NCBI RefSeq assembly: GCF_019655435.1 | Contig: NZ_BPFH01000001.1 | Span: 868,001-932,000, forward strand | DNA from: Jannaschia pagri | Lineage (GTDB): Bacteria; Pseudomonadota; Alphaproteobacteria; Rhodobacterales; Rhodobacteraceae | Direction: 5' to 3' | DNA length: 64,000 nucleotides | Shown here: positions 43,958 through 53,086 of the stretch, piece after piece | Position numbering within the stretch: position 1 is the first letter of the stretch | How the letters are laid out: each line of letters starts with the position of its first letter | Translations under genes and position numbers: made by a program | The notes under the pieces: generated by a model | Told to the model about the DNA's origin: nothing | The model's input: only the letters and a program-made list of their open reading frames with translations | The model's database searches: none

Positions 43958-45040
43958 ATGAGAACACTGCTAGCAGGGACCGCGCTGGCGGCCATTACCG
44001 CGACCGCTGCCACCGCCGAAGACACCCACCGCGCCGAATGCTTCGCACCGGCCCCGGGGACATCCACCATTTCCTACGACGCCAAGGACGGCCCCTACAA
44101 AATCGCATTCGTGAACGGCTTTGCTGGAAACGACTGGCGCATCCAGGCCATCCAATCTGCCAAGGCCTGGGCCGCGCGTGCGGACAATGCCGCCAAGATT
44201 GATGAGTTTACCGTCGTGTCCGTCGGCAACGACAGCGCCGCACAGATCGCGGCCATCGATAACTTCATCGCTGCCGGATATGACGCGATCACCTTCATCG
44301 CCGTGAACCCCACCGCGTTCGAGCCGGTGATCCGCCGCGCCGACCGGGCCGGGACAATCCTGGTGCCCTTCGACAACGTGCTGGACACCGATAAGGTCGT
44401 GCAGATCAACGAAAGCCAGATGGCGCTGGGCGCGCTCAAGGCACAGACGGTGATGGATGAACTGGGGGGCGAGGCCTCGAAGATCCTCATGGTCAACGGC
44501 CTGCCTGGCAACGCCACGGATCGCGACCGCCGCCTGGGCATGATGAGCGTTCTGGAAAACGTCGAGGGGCTCGAGATTGTGGAGGTCGTCGGCAACTGGG
44601 ACACCGGGACCAGCCAAAAGGTCGTGGCCGATGCCTTGGCCACCCACGGTCAGTTCGATGCCGTCGTCTCGCAGCACGGCTCTGCCGGGTCGATCAACGC
44701 CATGCAGGCCGCGGGTCATCCAATCGTGCCCATGGGTGTCGATGGGGAAAACGGCGTGCGCATATTGATGGATGAGTTGGACATCCCAGGCGTTTCGGCC
44801 AGCCAGGCGCCAGCCATGTCCGCCGTCGCACTGGAGGCAGCCGTCGCCTTGCTGGAAGGACATGCTTTGCCGCAGACCGTCTATCTGCCGATCCCACAGG
44901 TCGCGGCGGCCGATTTGGCACCGGGGGTGAACTACTTCCCGGACCTGCCCAAGTCGTTCAACACCGGCACCGGGTTTGAGGATTGCTTCGCCCCCTTCAC
45001 GCCCGAGGAACTGCTGGGCCAATCGCCCGAAGACAGCTGA
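43958..45040 (+). CDS. Ribose-type ABC transporter substrate-binding protein
   Basis: A 360-residue periplasmic-binding-protein-like (type 1) solute receptor. Signal peptide to about residue 20 (ATAATAEDT), then YKIAFVNGFAGNDWR (about 47-61), FIAAGYDAITFIAVNPTAF (about 103-121) and VVSQHGSAGSINAMQAAG (about 224-241). It starts 70 bases after the proximal operator with GGGAGG before the ATG. The downstream genes suggest it binds a four-carbon sugar acid, its lactone, or a glycoside of it. Confidence 0.88.
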   Translation: MRTLLAGTALAAITATAATAEDTHRAECFAPAPGTSTISYDAKDGPYKIAFVNGFAGNDWRIQAIQSAKAWAARADNAAKIDEFTVVSVGNDSAAQIAAIDNFIAAGYDAITFIAVNPTAFEPVIRRADRAGTILVPFDNVLDTDKVVQINESQMALGALKAQTVMDELGGEASKILMVNGLPGNATDRDRRLGMMSVLENVEGLEIVEVVGNWDTGTSQKVVADALATHGQFDAVVSQHGSAGSINAMQAAGHPIVPMGVDGENGVRILMDELDIPGVSASQAPAMSAVALEAAVALLEGHALPQTVYLPIPQVAAADLAPGVNYFPDLPKSFNTGTGFEDCFAPFTPEELLGQSPEDS

Positions 45041-45054
45041 TCCGCCCCTTCCCA

Positions 45055-45082
45055 GGTCGCATGCCCCCCTGGGCCTGCGACC
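45055..45082 (+). other. Stem-loop after the ribose-type binding protein gene
   Basis: GGTCGCA (45055-45061) pairs with TGCGACC (45076-45082), and after one mismatch GCCC pairs with GGGC around a four-base loop. It begins 14 bases after the stop and ends 18 bases before the ATPase start. There is no T-run. It is placed like the other binding-protein hairpins of this window. Confidence 0.62.
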
Positions 45083-45100
45083 GACGCCGCCGAGATTGAC

Positions 45101-46618
45101 ATGACAGACTTACCGACGCCGATCGTCTCGATTGAAGCGGTTACCAAGACATTTGGCGCCACCGTGGCGTTGAAGGATGTCGACTTCCAGTGCTTCCCCG
45201 GAGAGGTCCACGCAATCTTGGGGGAAAACGGCGCCGGAAAGTCGACGTTGATGAAGACCATATCCGGCGTGATCCGTCCCACGTCCGGCGTGCTGCGCGC
45301 CGGGGGCACGCCTGTGACCTTCAAGGGACCTGGCGATGCGCTGCGAGCAGGCTTTGTCTGCATGTACCAGGAACTGTCTTTGGTTCCCGATCTGAGCGTG
45401 CAGGAGAACCTCCTTCTGGGCGCACCGGGGTCCCGCCTAGGCCGCCTGGACCGCAGCCCACTGGCAACGGCCCGAGACCTGCTTGACCGAATTGACGGGC
45501 AGGACATCCGGCTTGGCGCGAAGGTCTCCGATCTGACCTTAGCCGAATGCCAGCAGGTCGAGATCGTAAAGGCCCTGATCCGAAAACCGAAGCTGTTGAT
45601 CCTGGACGAAGCCACCTCGGCCCTGAATGCCTCGGTCGTGGAGAAAGTCTTCGACCTGATCCGCGCACAACGGGACGAAGGCGTTGCCGTCCTCTTCATT
45701 TCTCACCGGTTCCACGAAATCGAAGCCCTGGCCGACCGGATCTCGGTCTTCCGCAACGGTCAGCGGGTGGAGACTTTCCCCAATGGCGCCCATGACTACG
45801 CCGCAATCATCGACATGATGGTGGGCCAACGCATCGACGAACTGTTCCCGGCCAAGCGGTCCCTGCCCCAAGATGCCAAGACGGTTCTGGACGTGGCGGA
45901 TTTTGCCTGGCAGCCCGAGGTCAAACCCACCTCCTTCACGGTCAAGGCAGGGCAAATCGTGGGCCTGGGCGGATTGGACGGACAGGGCCAGTCGCGCCTG
46001 TTGCAAGGTCTGTTTGGGTTGCTGAGAGGCACCGAAGGGACCCTGCGCATCAACGGCGCCCCGATCCCGACCACCGGCCCAAAAGCGGCCAAACAAGCCA
46101 ACATCGGGCTGGCCTATATCCCCGAGGATCGAAAGGCCGACGGGCTGATCCAAGACCAGAGCATCATGGAAAACTTGGACCTGGCGGCCATGGGTCGGGC
46201 CGATCTCGCTGCCGGGGACGTGGCGCTCTATGCCGGGTCGCTGGATCGGTTGGAGTTGAAACATGGGGGGCTGGACCTGCCGGTCTCCTCCCTGTCTGGG
46301 GGAAATCAGCAAAAGGTCGTTCTGGCCAAATGGCTCGCGCTGGCGCCCAAGGTCCTCCTGCTCGCCGACCCGACACGCGGGATCGACGTCAAAACCAAAA
46401 CCCAGATCTATACCCTCCTGCGCGAATTGGCCGATGCGGGCACGGCGATCCTGCTGCTGAGCACCGATTACGAAGAGCTGATCCATCTCTGCGATGAGAC
46501 CCATATCTTCTACGATGGCGCGGTAACCCGGTCCTTGAGCGGGGACGATCTGTCGGCACAGAACATCATCGCGGCCTCCCTCAATATTCCGTCCGACGGA
46601 GGGGTTGCCCATGCGTGA
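45101..46618 (+). CDS. Ribose-type ABC transporter ATP-binding protein
   Basis: A 505-residue ATPase with two fused nucleotide-binding domains, as in RbsA/XylG. The first has Walker A GENGAGKST (about residues 40-48), a weak signature LTLAECQQVEI (about 147-157) and Walker B KLLILDEATSALN. The second has a degenerate Walker A region (LGGLDGQGQSRLL, about 288-300), which is normal for the family, and the signature SLSGGNQQKVVLAKW (about 393-407). It overlaps the permease gene by eight bases. Confidence 0.92.
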   Translation: MTDLPTPIVSIEAVTKTFGATVALKDVDFQCFPGEVHAILGENGAGKSTLMKTISGVIRPTSGVLRAGGTPVTFKGPGDALRAGFVCMYQELSLVPDLSVQENLLLGAPGSRLGRLDRSPLATARDLLDRIDGQDIRLGAKVSDLTLAECQQVEIVKALIRKPKLLILDEATSALNASVVEKVFDLIRAQRDEGVAVLFISHRFHEIEALADRISVFRNGQRVETFPNGAHDYAAIIDMMVGQRIDELFPAKRSLPQDAKTVLDVADFAWQPEVKPTSFTVKAGQIVGLGGLDGQGQSRLLQGLFGLLRGTEGTLRINGAPIPTTGPKAAKQANIGLAYIPEDRKADGLIQDQSIMENLDLAAMGRADLAAGDVALYAGSLDRLELKHGGLDLPVSSLSGGNQQKVVLAKWLALAPKVLLLADPTRGIDVKTKTQIYTLLRELADAGTAILLLSTDYEELIHLCDETHIFYDGAVTRSLSGDDLSAQNIIAASLNIPSDGGVAHA

Positions 46619-47576
46619 TTTCTTCTCCGCTTACCGGCGTGAATTGATCGCAAGCGGCGTCCTCGTGGTGCTGCTCTCGGTCTATCTCGGCACGCACCCG
46701 CGCGGCGCCTCGACATATGTGCTCACAATCTGGGCCAACCAATGCGTGATCCTGGGGCTGGTCGCGATTGCGCAGTTCTTTGCCGTGATTGTCCGGGGCA
46801 TCGACCTGTCGGTGGGCGCGGTCATGGCCCTGACCAACACGCTGGCCTCGCATTTGTTGGATGGCAGCGCCGTAGCCATCGGGCTCGGCATCGTCGCGGT
46901 CCTGGTGGCGGGCGTGCTGTGCGGCTTGCTGAACGGCGCCTTGGTGGTTTTTGGCCGGATCCAACCCATCGTCGTGACCTTGGCCACGGCGTCGATCTTC
47001 GTCGGCATCGCCCTGATCCTGCGGCCGACACCGGGCGGTGCGGTGAATTACGACCTGGCCGATGCCATCACGCTCGACCTGTTTGGTGTTCCAACAGCGT
47101 TGGTGATCGTTGCAGTCCTGGTCTTTGCCTTTTGGTTGCCGTTTCGGCGCACGGGATTGGGATTGGGGCTCTATGCGGTGGGGTCTTCGGCCCAGGGCGC
47201 GTTCCAATCGGGTATGCCGGTGACCACCATTCGCCTCGCGGCCTTTAGCCTCGCCGGACTGTTCGGAGCCATCGCGGGCCTCTTCTATACCTTCGTGACA
47301 ACCACGGGTGATGCGGGCATCGCGCCGAACTTCACCCTCAACTCCATCGCGGCAGTGGTGCTGGGCGGCGTCCTTCTGCGCGGCGGCACCGGCAGTCTGA
47401 TCGGCGCACTGATCGGAGCCTTCATCCTCAAGACCATCGCAGCGCTGATGTTCTTTTCCGGCATCCCTTCACTGGCCCAGCCCTTGTTCGAGGGCATGAT
47501 CCTCGCCGTGGCCATCGCCATCGGAGGCGCCGACATCCTGCGCGCCCGCAACCGGTTGGAGGCCTTCGGACGATGA
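46611..47576 (+). CDS. Ribose-type ABC transporter permease (first)
   Basis: A 321-residue RbsC-type permease with about eight to ten membrane helices. Family features are IDLSVGAVMALTNTLASHL (about residues 64-82), RIQPIVVTLATASIFVGIAL (about 114-133) and AAVVLGGVLLRGGTGSLIGA (about 246-265). The ATG at 46611 is preceded by GGAGGGG inside the ATPase gene. The stop overlaps the next permease start. Confidence 0.9.
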   Translation: MRDFFSAYRRELIASGVLVVLLSVYLGTHPRGASTYVLTIWANQCVILGLVAIAQFFAVIVRGIDLSVGAVMALTNTLASHLLDGSAVAIGLGIVAVLVAGVLCGLLNGALVVFGRIQPIVVTLATASIFVGIALILRPTPGGAVNYDLADAITLDLFGVPTALVIVAVLVFAFWLPFRRTGLGLGLYAVGSSAQGAFQSGMPVTTIRLAAFSLAGLFGAIAGLFYTFVTTTGDAGIAPNFTLNSIAAVVLGGVLLRGGTGSLIGALIGAFILKTIAALMFFSGIPSLAQPLFEGMILAVAIAIGGADILRARNRLEAFGR

Positions 47577-48538
47577 TGACCCTGACGCGGCCCCTGCCGT
47601 CCTGGATCAACCTGGAGGCCCTCCTGCCATATATCGGCACGCTGCTGCTGATCCTGGGGGCCAGCACAGCTTTTCCCCAGGTGCTGAGCCTCGACTACCT
47701 CACCCAGCAACTCCAGATCGCGGCGTTCCTGGGGGTCCTCGCCACCGGCGCGACCATCGTCATCCTGCTCGGTCATATCGACCTGTCCGTGCCTTGGACG
47801 TTGAACGGCGCGGCCATTGTGGCCACCGCCATGGCGGGGTCCGGGAACGCCGCCCTCATCGCCCTGGCCATTCCCGCCGCCATTCTGTTCGGCGCCGCCG
47901 TAGGCGCAGTCAACGGGCTGGGGGTGACGATCCTGCGCATTCCGTCGATGGTCTGGACCCTCGCCATCAACTCGATCCTGTTGGGGCTGGCTGTCCTCAA
48001 TACCGGTGGCTTCAACCCCCGGGGCGAGAGCAGCGCCCTAATGTCCTGGTTGGCCACCGGATCTATCGCTGGCCTGCCGGTCTCCTTCCTGTTTTGGATG
48101 GCCGTCTCACTTGCCCTGGCCCTGGTGATGACGCGCAGCGGCTTTGGGCGATACCTAAGATCCATCGGCTATAACGAGAAGGCGGTCTACCTGTCCGGCG
48201 TTTCGACCCGCTCGGTGGTGGTGGGCGCCTTTGTGATCGCCGGTGTCTGCTCCGCCCTGGGCGGTGTGCTGCTCGCGGGCTATGCGAACCAAGCCTACCA
48301 ATCCATGGGCGACCCGTTCCTGTTGCCGACCATCGCCGCCGTGGTCATCGGCGGCACCTCGATCCTGGGTGGGTGCGGCGGATTGTTTGGCACCATTGGC
48401 GGCGTGCTCTTCATCACGATCCTGAATTCGGTACTGTCCGTGGCGCAGATTTCGGACGCCTGGCGCAGCATTATCTTCGGCGCGATCATCCTGGCGATGC
48501 TGCTGTTTCAAACCCTGCGGCGCGGAGGCCGGACATGA
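47573..48538 (+). CDS. Ribose-type ABC transporter permease (second)
   Basis: A second 321-residue RbsC-type permease, only distantly similar in sequence to the first. It shows GHIDLSVPWTLNGAAIVAT (about residues 64-82), ILRIPSMVWTLAINSILLGL (about 121-140) and AAVVIGGTSILGGCGGLFGT (about 256-275). The transporter therefore uses a heterodimeric membrane part rather than the RbsC homodimer. Two adjacent ATGs start the frame; the stop overlaps the lactonase gene as ATGA. Confidence 0.9.
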   Translation: MMTLTRPLPSWINLEALLPYIGTLLLILGASTAFPQVLSLDYLTQQLQIAAFLGVLATGATIVILLGHIDLSVPWTLNGAAIVATAMAGSGNAALIALAIPAAILFGAAVGAVNGLGVTILRIPSMVWTLAINSILLGLAVLNTGGFNPRGESSALMSWLATGSIAGLPVSFLFWMAVSLALALVMTRSGFGRYLRSIGYNEKAVYLSGVSTRSVVVGAFVIAGVCSALGGVLLAGYANQAYQSMGDPFLLPTIAAVVIGGTSILGGCGGLFGTIGGVLFITILNSVLSVAQISDAWRSIIFGAIILAMLLFQTLRRGGRT

Positions 48539-49497
48539 CCGACACACCAGGCTATGAGATCATCGATCCGCTGTTTGCGACCTTCCTCGACACCGACACC
48601 CCGCCCGAGGTCATCGCAGAGGGCTGCACCTGGACCGAAGGGCCCGTCTGGGTGAACGGCGGCCTCTACTTCAATGATATCCCCAACAAACGAATGATGC
48701 GCTGGACCGAGGCGGGCGGCGTCACGACGGCCTTGGCCAACAGCGAATTCGCCAACGGCAACACGCTCGACCTGTCGGGACAGATGGTCAGCTGCGAACA
48801 CGGCGGGCGCCGCGTTGTGCGGCGCGCTACCCCCGAAGACTTGGACACCGCCCTGCCGCTCGCCACCCACCACGGTGGCTCACGCCTGAACTCCCCGAAT
48901 GACGTAGTGGTGCGCAGCGACGGCTCGATCTGGTTCACCGACCCGCCCTACGGCATCAATTCCGACATCGAAGGCTACCCGGCAGAGCCGGAGCAGCCGG
49001 GGTGCCACGTCTACTGCCTGACGACCGACGGCACCCTGACCACAGTGGCAACGGACTTCGACAAACCCAACGGACTGGCCTTCTCGCCTGACGAAGCGAA
49101 GCTCTATGTGGCCGACTCCGGTGCGATCCGGGGGGCCAGCTTTCCGGGCATCGACTACAACCTGCCCCACCATATCCGCGTCTTCGACGTCGATGGCACG
49201 ACCCTGACCGGCGGCGCCGTCTTCGCAGAGATCTACCCCGGCGTCCCCGACGGGTTGCGTGTGGATCACGAAGGCTACGTCTGGACCTCCGCCCTGGACG
49301 GCATCCACTGCCTGACGCCCGGGGGGCGCCTGATCGGTAAGATCACCCTGCCCGCCCAAACCTCGAACCTCTGCTTTGGCGGGGACGACGGCCAGACCCT
49401 GTTCATCACATCTTCCGACCGCGTCTATCGACTACGGTCCCACCGCCGCGACGCGGCCCACGTTCTGCGGCAGACCCGCAAGGAGCACCGGCAATGA
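48535..49497 (+). CDS. SMP-30/gluconolactonase family lactonase
   Basis: A 320-residue six-bladed propeller hydrolase. The metal ligands of the SMP-30 family can be placed: Glu in CTWTEGPVWVN (about residues 29-39), Asn in RLNSPNDVVVRSDG (about 119-132), a second Asn in KPNGLAFSPDE, and Asp in YVADSGAI (about 190-197). Such enzymes hydrolyse sugar lactones. No signal peptide, so the lactone would be opened in the cytosol after import. The ATG overlaps the permease stop, so the extended upstream frame is rejected. Confidence 0.9.
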   Translation: MTDTPGYEIIDPLFATFLDTDTPPEVIAEGCTWTEGPVWVNGGLYFNDIPNKRMMRWTEAGGVTTALANSEFANGNTLDLSGQMVSCEHGGRRVVRRATPEDLDTALPLATHHGGSRLNSPNDVVVRSDGSIWFTDPPYGINSDIEGYPAEPEQPGCHVYCLTTDGTLTTVATDFDKPNGLAFSPDEAKLYVADSGAIRGASFPGIDYNLPHHIRVFDVDGTTLTGGAVFAEIYPGVPDGLRVDHEGYVWTSALDGIHCLTPGGRLIGKITLPAQTSNLCFGGDDGQTLFITSSDRVYRLRSHRRDAAHVLRQTRKEHRQ

Positions 49498-50396
49498 CCG
49501 ACCAACCCCATAGCGCGCTCATCGGCCTCGGCTCCATGGGCTTTGGCATGGCGACCTCCCTCTTGCGGGGTCAGCACCGCACCCACGGCTATGACATCTC
49601 TCCAACACAGGTCGCGGCCTTCGCCGAGGCCGGGGGCGCACCTGGAGACTTGGCCGACGTGGCACCCGACGTGGACACCGTGGTGGTCGCCGTATTGAAC
49701 GCGGCCCAGACCGAGGCGGTCCTGTTTGGCCCAGAGGGCGTCGTGCCCCACATGAAGGCCGGCGCTGTCGTCGTCTCCTGCGCTACGGTCGCACCTGACT
49801 TCGCCCGCACGATGGAGGCCCGCTGCGCGGAACATGGTGTACTCTACCTCGATGCGCCGATTTCGGGCGGCTCGGTCAAGGCCGCCAAGGGCCAACTCTC
49901 GATCATGGCCTCGGGCACACCGCAGGCGTTCGCCGCCGCCCGCCCCGCGCTCGACGCCATGGCCGAGACTGTCTTTGAACTGGGCGACAGCGCAGGTGCG
50001 GGATCGGCCATGAAAGCCGTGAACCAGCTTCTTGCGGGGGTCCATATCGCCGCAATGGCCGAGGCACTGACGTTCGGCATGACCCAGGGCGTTGCGCCCG
50101 ACGCCTTCGTCGAGGTGATCTCCAAATGCGCGGGCACCAGTTGGATGCTGGAGAACCGCGCGCCCCATATCGTGGCAGGCGACTACACGCCCCATAGCTC
50201 GGTCAACATCTGGCCCAAGGACCTCGGGATCGTTCTCGATATCGCCAAATCGGCGCAGTTCAGCGCGCCCATCACGGCAGCCGCCATGCAGCAGTACCTG
50301 GCCGCCGCGGGCATGGGCTTGGGTGGTGAGGACGATGCCGCCGTGGCCAAGGTCTATGCCCGCAACGCAGGCCTGACCCTGCCCGGGGAGGGCTGA
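49494..50396 (+). CDS. ltnD: NAD-dependent sugar-acid dehydrogenase, LtnD-like
   Basis: A 300-residue beta-hydroxyacid dehydrogenase: Rossmann motif GLGSMGFGMA (about residues 11-20), the substrate-binding signature DAPISGGSVKAAKGQLSIMA (about 118-137), and the catalytic Lys in AMKAVNQLLAGVHI (about 170-183). Its place next to OtnK, OtnC and OtnI identifies it as L-threonate (LtnD) or D-erythronate type dehydrogenase, which gives 2-oxo-tetronate. Which stereoisomer is used cannot be read from sequence by eye. Confidence 0.87.
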   Translation: MTDQPHSALIGLGSMGFGMATSLLRGQHRTHGYDISPTQVAAFAEAGGAPGDLADVAPDVDTVVVAVLNAAQTEAVLFGPEGVVPHMKAGAVVVSCATVAPDFARTMEARCAEHGVLYLDAPISGGSVKAAKGQLSIMASGTPQAFAAARPALDAMAETVFELGDSAGAGSAMKAVNQLLAGVHIAAMAEALTFGMTQGVAPDAFVEVISKCAGTSWMLENRAPHIVAGDYTPHSSVNIWPKDLGIVLDIAKSAQFSAPITAAAMQQYLAAAGMGLGGEDDAAVAKVYARNAGLTLPGEG

Positions 50397-50399
50397 GCC

Positions 50400-51671
50400 A
50401 TGGCCACCGTCCTGGGCTGCATCGCCGACGATTTCACGGGCGCGACCGATCTTGCCGGGCTGCTGGCGCGATCTGGCGTGCGGGTGTCCCTGCGCATCGG
50501 CGTGCCAGACACCCCACCCTCCGACACCGCGCCGTTCGAGGTCATAGCCCTCAAATCCCGCACAGCGCCCGTTGCCGAGGCCGTGGCCGAGACGGGCCGC
50601 GCGCTCGATTGGCTCCGCGCGGCGGGGGCGCAGCGGTTCTTCTGGAAGTATTGCTCTACCTTCGACAGCACCGCTGAGGGCAACATCGGCCCCGTGGCCG
50701 AGGCGCTCATGGCCGCGCTTGGCACGGACCAGACGATCTATTGCCCCGCCTTCCCGGAAAACGGGCGCTCGATCTACATGGGCAACCTCTTCGTCGGGGA
50801 GCAACCCCTGGCCGAAAGCCCCATGAAGGACCATCCCCTGACGCCCATGCGGGACAGCAACCTCATGCGTCTGCTGGAGCCGCAGGTGACCCGGCCCGTG
50901 GGCCTCGCCAATCACCTCACCGTGGCCCAGGGCGCCGGGGCCTTGGCGGCGCGGCTCGATGCCTTGGCCCGTGATGGTGTGGCCCATGTGGTCGTCGACG
51001 CCGTCGCCGATGCCGACCTCCACGTCATCGCCGAAGCCTGCCGCGACCTGCCCCTGATGACCGGCGGCAGCGCCGTGGCCATGCCCCTGCCCGGCCTCTA
51101 CCTGCGCGACGGGCTGCTGGCCGCTGACGCCCCTGGCGTCACGGTGCCCGCCCTGGCCGACAAGGCGGTGGTCCTCTCTGGCAGCTGCTCCGCCATGACC
51201 CGCGCCCAAGTCGCGACCTATATGGCCACCGGCGCGCCCGCCCACCAACTGGACCCGCTACACCTGGCCGATCATGGGCCAGAAGCGGCTCTGGCCTGGC
51301 TCGGCGCCCAGGACCTGACCCGCGCGCCCCTGATCTACGCCAGCGCTGAGCCCGCCCAGGTGAAAGCCGCCCAGGACACCCTCGGCACCGCCCGCGCCGG
51401 TGAGGTCGTCGAGGCAGCCCTAGCCGCATGCGCCACCGCCGCCCGCGATGCGGGCGCGCGCCGCTTCGTGGTCGCGGGCGGCGAAACCTCTGGCGCCGTC
51501 ACCCAGGCGCTGGCCGTGGATCGCCTCGACATCGGGGCAGAGATCGCGCCCGGCGTTCCCTGGACCTTTTGCCAATCGGGCGGCCACCCCATTGCGCTCA
51601 CGCTCAAGTCGGGCAACTTCGGGGCCGAAGACTTCTTCGCCACGGCCCTTGCCAAACTGGACACCCCATGA
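50400..51671 (+). CDS. otnK: 3-oxo-tetronate kinase
   Basis: A 423-residue four-carbon acid sugar kinase (formerly DUF1537). The N-terminal domain begins with GCIADDFTGATDLAGLLA (about residues 5-22) and includes WKYCSTFDSTAEGNIGP (about 82-98) and CPAFPENGRSIYMGN (about 116-130). The C-terminal nucleotide domain has FVVAGGETSGAVTQAL (about 356-371) and KSGNFGAEDFF near the end. It phosphorylates 3-oxo-tetronate to the 4-phosphate. It begins three bases after ltnD and overlaps otnC by ATGA. Confidence 0.93.
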   Translation: MATVLGCIADDFTGATDLAGLLARSGVRVSLRIGVPDTPPSDTAPFEVIALKSRTAPVAEAVAETGRALDWLRAAGAQRFFWKYCSTFDSTAEGNIGPVAEALMAALGTDQTIYCPAFPENGRSIYMGNLFVGEQPLAESPMKDHPLTPMRDSNLMRLLEPQVTRPVGLANHLTVAQGAGALAARLDALARDGVAHVVVDAVADADLHVIAEACRDLPLMTGGSAVAMPLPGLYLRDGLLAADAPGVTVPALADKAVVLSGSCSAMTRAQVATYMATGAPAHQLDPLHLADHGPEAALAWLGAQDLTRAPLIYASAEPAQVKAAQDTLGTARAGEVVEAALAACATAARDAGARRFVVAGGETSGAVTQALAVDRLDIGAEIAPGVPWTFCQSGGHPIALTLKSGNFGAEDFFATALAKLDTP

Positions 51672-52318
51672 GCCCCGAGACCGCCCTGCGCGAGCAGATC
51701 TGCCTGCTAGCCAAATCCATGTTCGACCGGGGACTGACCGGCGGCTCCACCGGCAATATCTCCGCCCGGACCGAGGATGGCGGCCTGCTGGTGTCACCCA
51801 CGGGGACCAGCTTTGGGCGGCTCGATCCGGGCCGCCTGTCGCGTTTTGACGCTCAGGGAAGGCTCATCGGCGGCGACAAACCCACCAAGGAAATGCCGCT
51901 CCATTCCGCCTTCTACGACACGCGGTCCACGGCCGGGGCGGTGGTGCATCTGCATTCCTGCCATTCCGTCGCCCTGTCGATGATGCCCGATGCGGACGCA
52001 GACAACTTCCTGCCACCGCTGACACCCTACGGCATCATGAAGCTCGGGAAGGTCAAACTGCTGCCCTTCTTCCTGCCCGGCGATCCCGCCATGGGAGAGG
52101 CCGTGCGGGGACTGGCCGGTAAGCGCTCGGCGGTGATGCTGGCTAACCACGGCCCCGTGGTCGCTGGCAAGGACGTGGAGGCCGCCTGCAACGCCATCGA
52201 AGAACTCGAAGACACCGCCCGCCTGGCCATGATGTTGCGCGGGGTGACACCCAACATGCTGTCGCCCGCCGACGTCCAAGCCCTGGTGACCAAATTCAAC
52301 GTGGAGTGGGACGTATGA
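51668..52318 (+). CDS. otnC: 3-oxo-tetronate 4-phosphate decarboxylase
   Basis: A 216-residue class II aldolase-fold protein: GGSTGNISARTEDGG (about residues 24-38), the catalytic Glu region PTKEMPLHSAFYDTR (about 71-85), zinc ligands in VVHLHSCHS (about 91-99), and LANHGPVVAGKDVEAA (about 157-172). OtnC removes CO2 to give dihydroxyacetone phosphate, which feeds glycolysis. The ATG at 51668 overlaps the kinase stop. Confidence 0.92.
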   Translation: MSPETALREQICLLAKSMFDRGLTGGSTGNISARTEDGGLLVSPTGTSFGRLDPGRLSRFDAQGRLIGGDKPTKEMPLHSAFYDTRSTAGAVVHLHSCHSVALSMMPDADADNFLPPLTPYGIMKLGKVKLLPFFLPGDPAMGEAVRGLAGKRSAVMLANHGPVVAGKDVEAACNAIEELEDTARLAMMLRGVTPNMLSPADVQALVTKFNVEWDV

Positions 52319-53073
52319 GGTTTTCTGCCAACCTGGGCTTCCTGTGGACCGACCTGTCGTTGCCGGATGCGATCCGCGCCGCAAAGGCCGCGGGCTTCGC
52401 AGCCGTCGAATGCCACTGGCCCTACGACACCCCCGCTGCGGAGGTCCGCGCCGCCTTGGAGGAAACCGGGCTGCCGATGCTGGGCCTGAATACCTCGCGC
52501 GGCAATCCGGGCGAAAACGGCCTGTCGGCCCTGCCCGGTCGCGGCGCCAAGGCGCGGGCCGCCGTGGACCAGGCCCTGGACTATGCCGCCGCCACCGACA
52601 CGGGCGCCGTGCACGTCATGGCCGGGTTCGCCCAAGGCCCCGAGGCCCATGCCGCCTTTGTCGAAACACTGACCTATGCCACCGCCCGCGCCGCCGAGGC
52701 TGGCCGGACCATCCTGATTGAACCGCTCAACCGCTATGACGCGCCGGGCTATTTCCTGACAACCACCGATCAGGCGACCTCGATCATCGCGGAGATCGGC
52801 GCGCCGAACCTCAAGCTGATGTTCGACTGCTACCACGTGCAACTGATGGAGGGCGATCTGTCCCACCGGCTAGAGGCGCTGCAGCCCCAGGTGGGTCACA
52901 TCCAATTCGCGGGTGTCCCGGCGCGGGGGCGGCCTGACGTGGGTGAGGTGAACTATGCCCATGTCTTCGCCCACATCCGAGACCTGGGCTATACCATGCC
53001 CCTTGGGGCGGAGTACAAACCCGGCGGCCCGACCGAAGACACGCTCGGTTGGCTGGCGCCCTACCTCCGGTAG
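52315..53073 (+). CDS. otnI: 2-oxo-tetronate isomerase
   Basis: A 252-residue TIM-barrel isomerase of the hydroxypyruvate isomerase (Hyi)/OtnI family. Visible are MRFSANLGFLW, VECHWPYDTP (about residues 34-43), IEPLNRYDAPGYFL (about 139-152), the metal-binding DCYHVQLMEGDL (about 174-185) and AEYKPGG near 236. It would convert 2-oxo- to 3-oxo-tetronate between LtnD and OtnK. The ATG at 52315 overlaps the otnC stop; a GTG at 52306 is possible. It closes the operon, 13 bases before the convergent TauE gene. Confidence 0.9.
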   Translation: MRFSANLGFLWTDLSLPDAIRAAKAAGFAAVECHWPYDTPAAEVRAALEETGLPMLGLNTSRGNPGENGLSALPGRGAKARAAVDQALDYAAATDTGAVHVMAGFAQGPEAHAAFVETLTYATARAAEAGRTILIEPLNRYDAPGYFLTTTDQATSIIAEIGAPNLKLMFDCYHVQLMEGDLSHRLEALQPQVGHIQFAGVPARGRPDVGEVNYAHVFAHIRDLGYTMPLGAEYKPGGPTEDTLGWLAPYLR

Positions 53074-53086
53074 GGCAAACCGGGGG

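Noticed and set aside
49425-51248. 607-residue open frame on the minus strand opposite ltnD and otnK
   Set aside because: Low-complexity Gly/His/Arg composition across two well-recognised genes on the other strand; an antisense shadow caused by codon bias.
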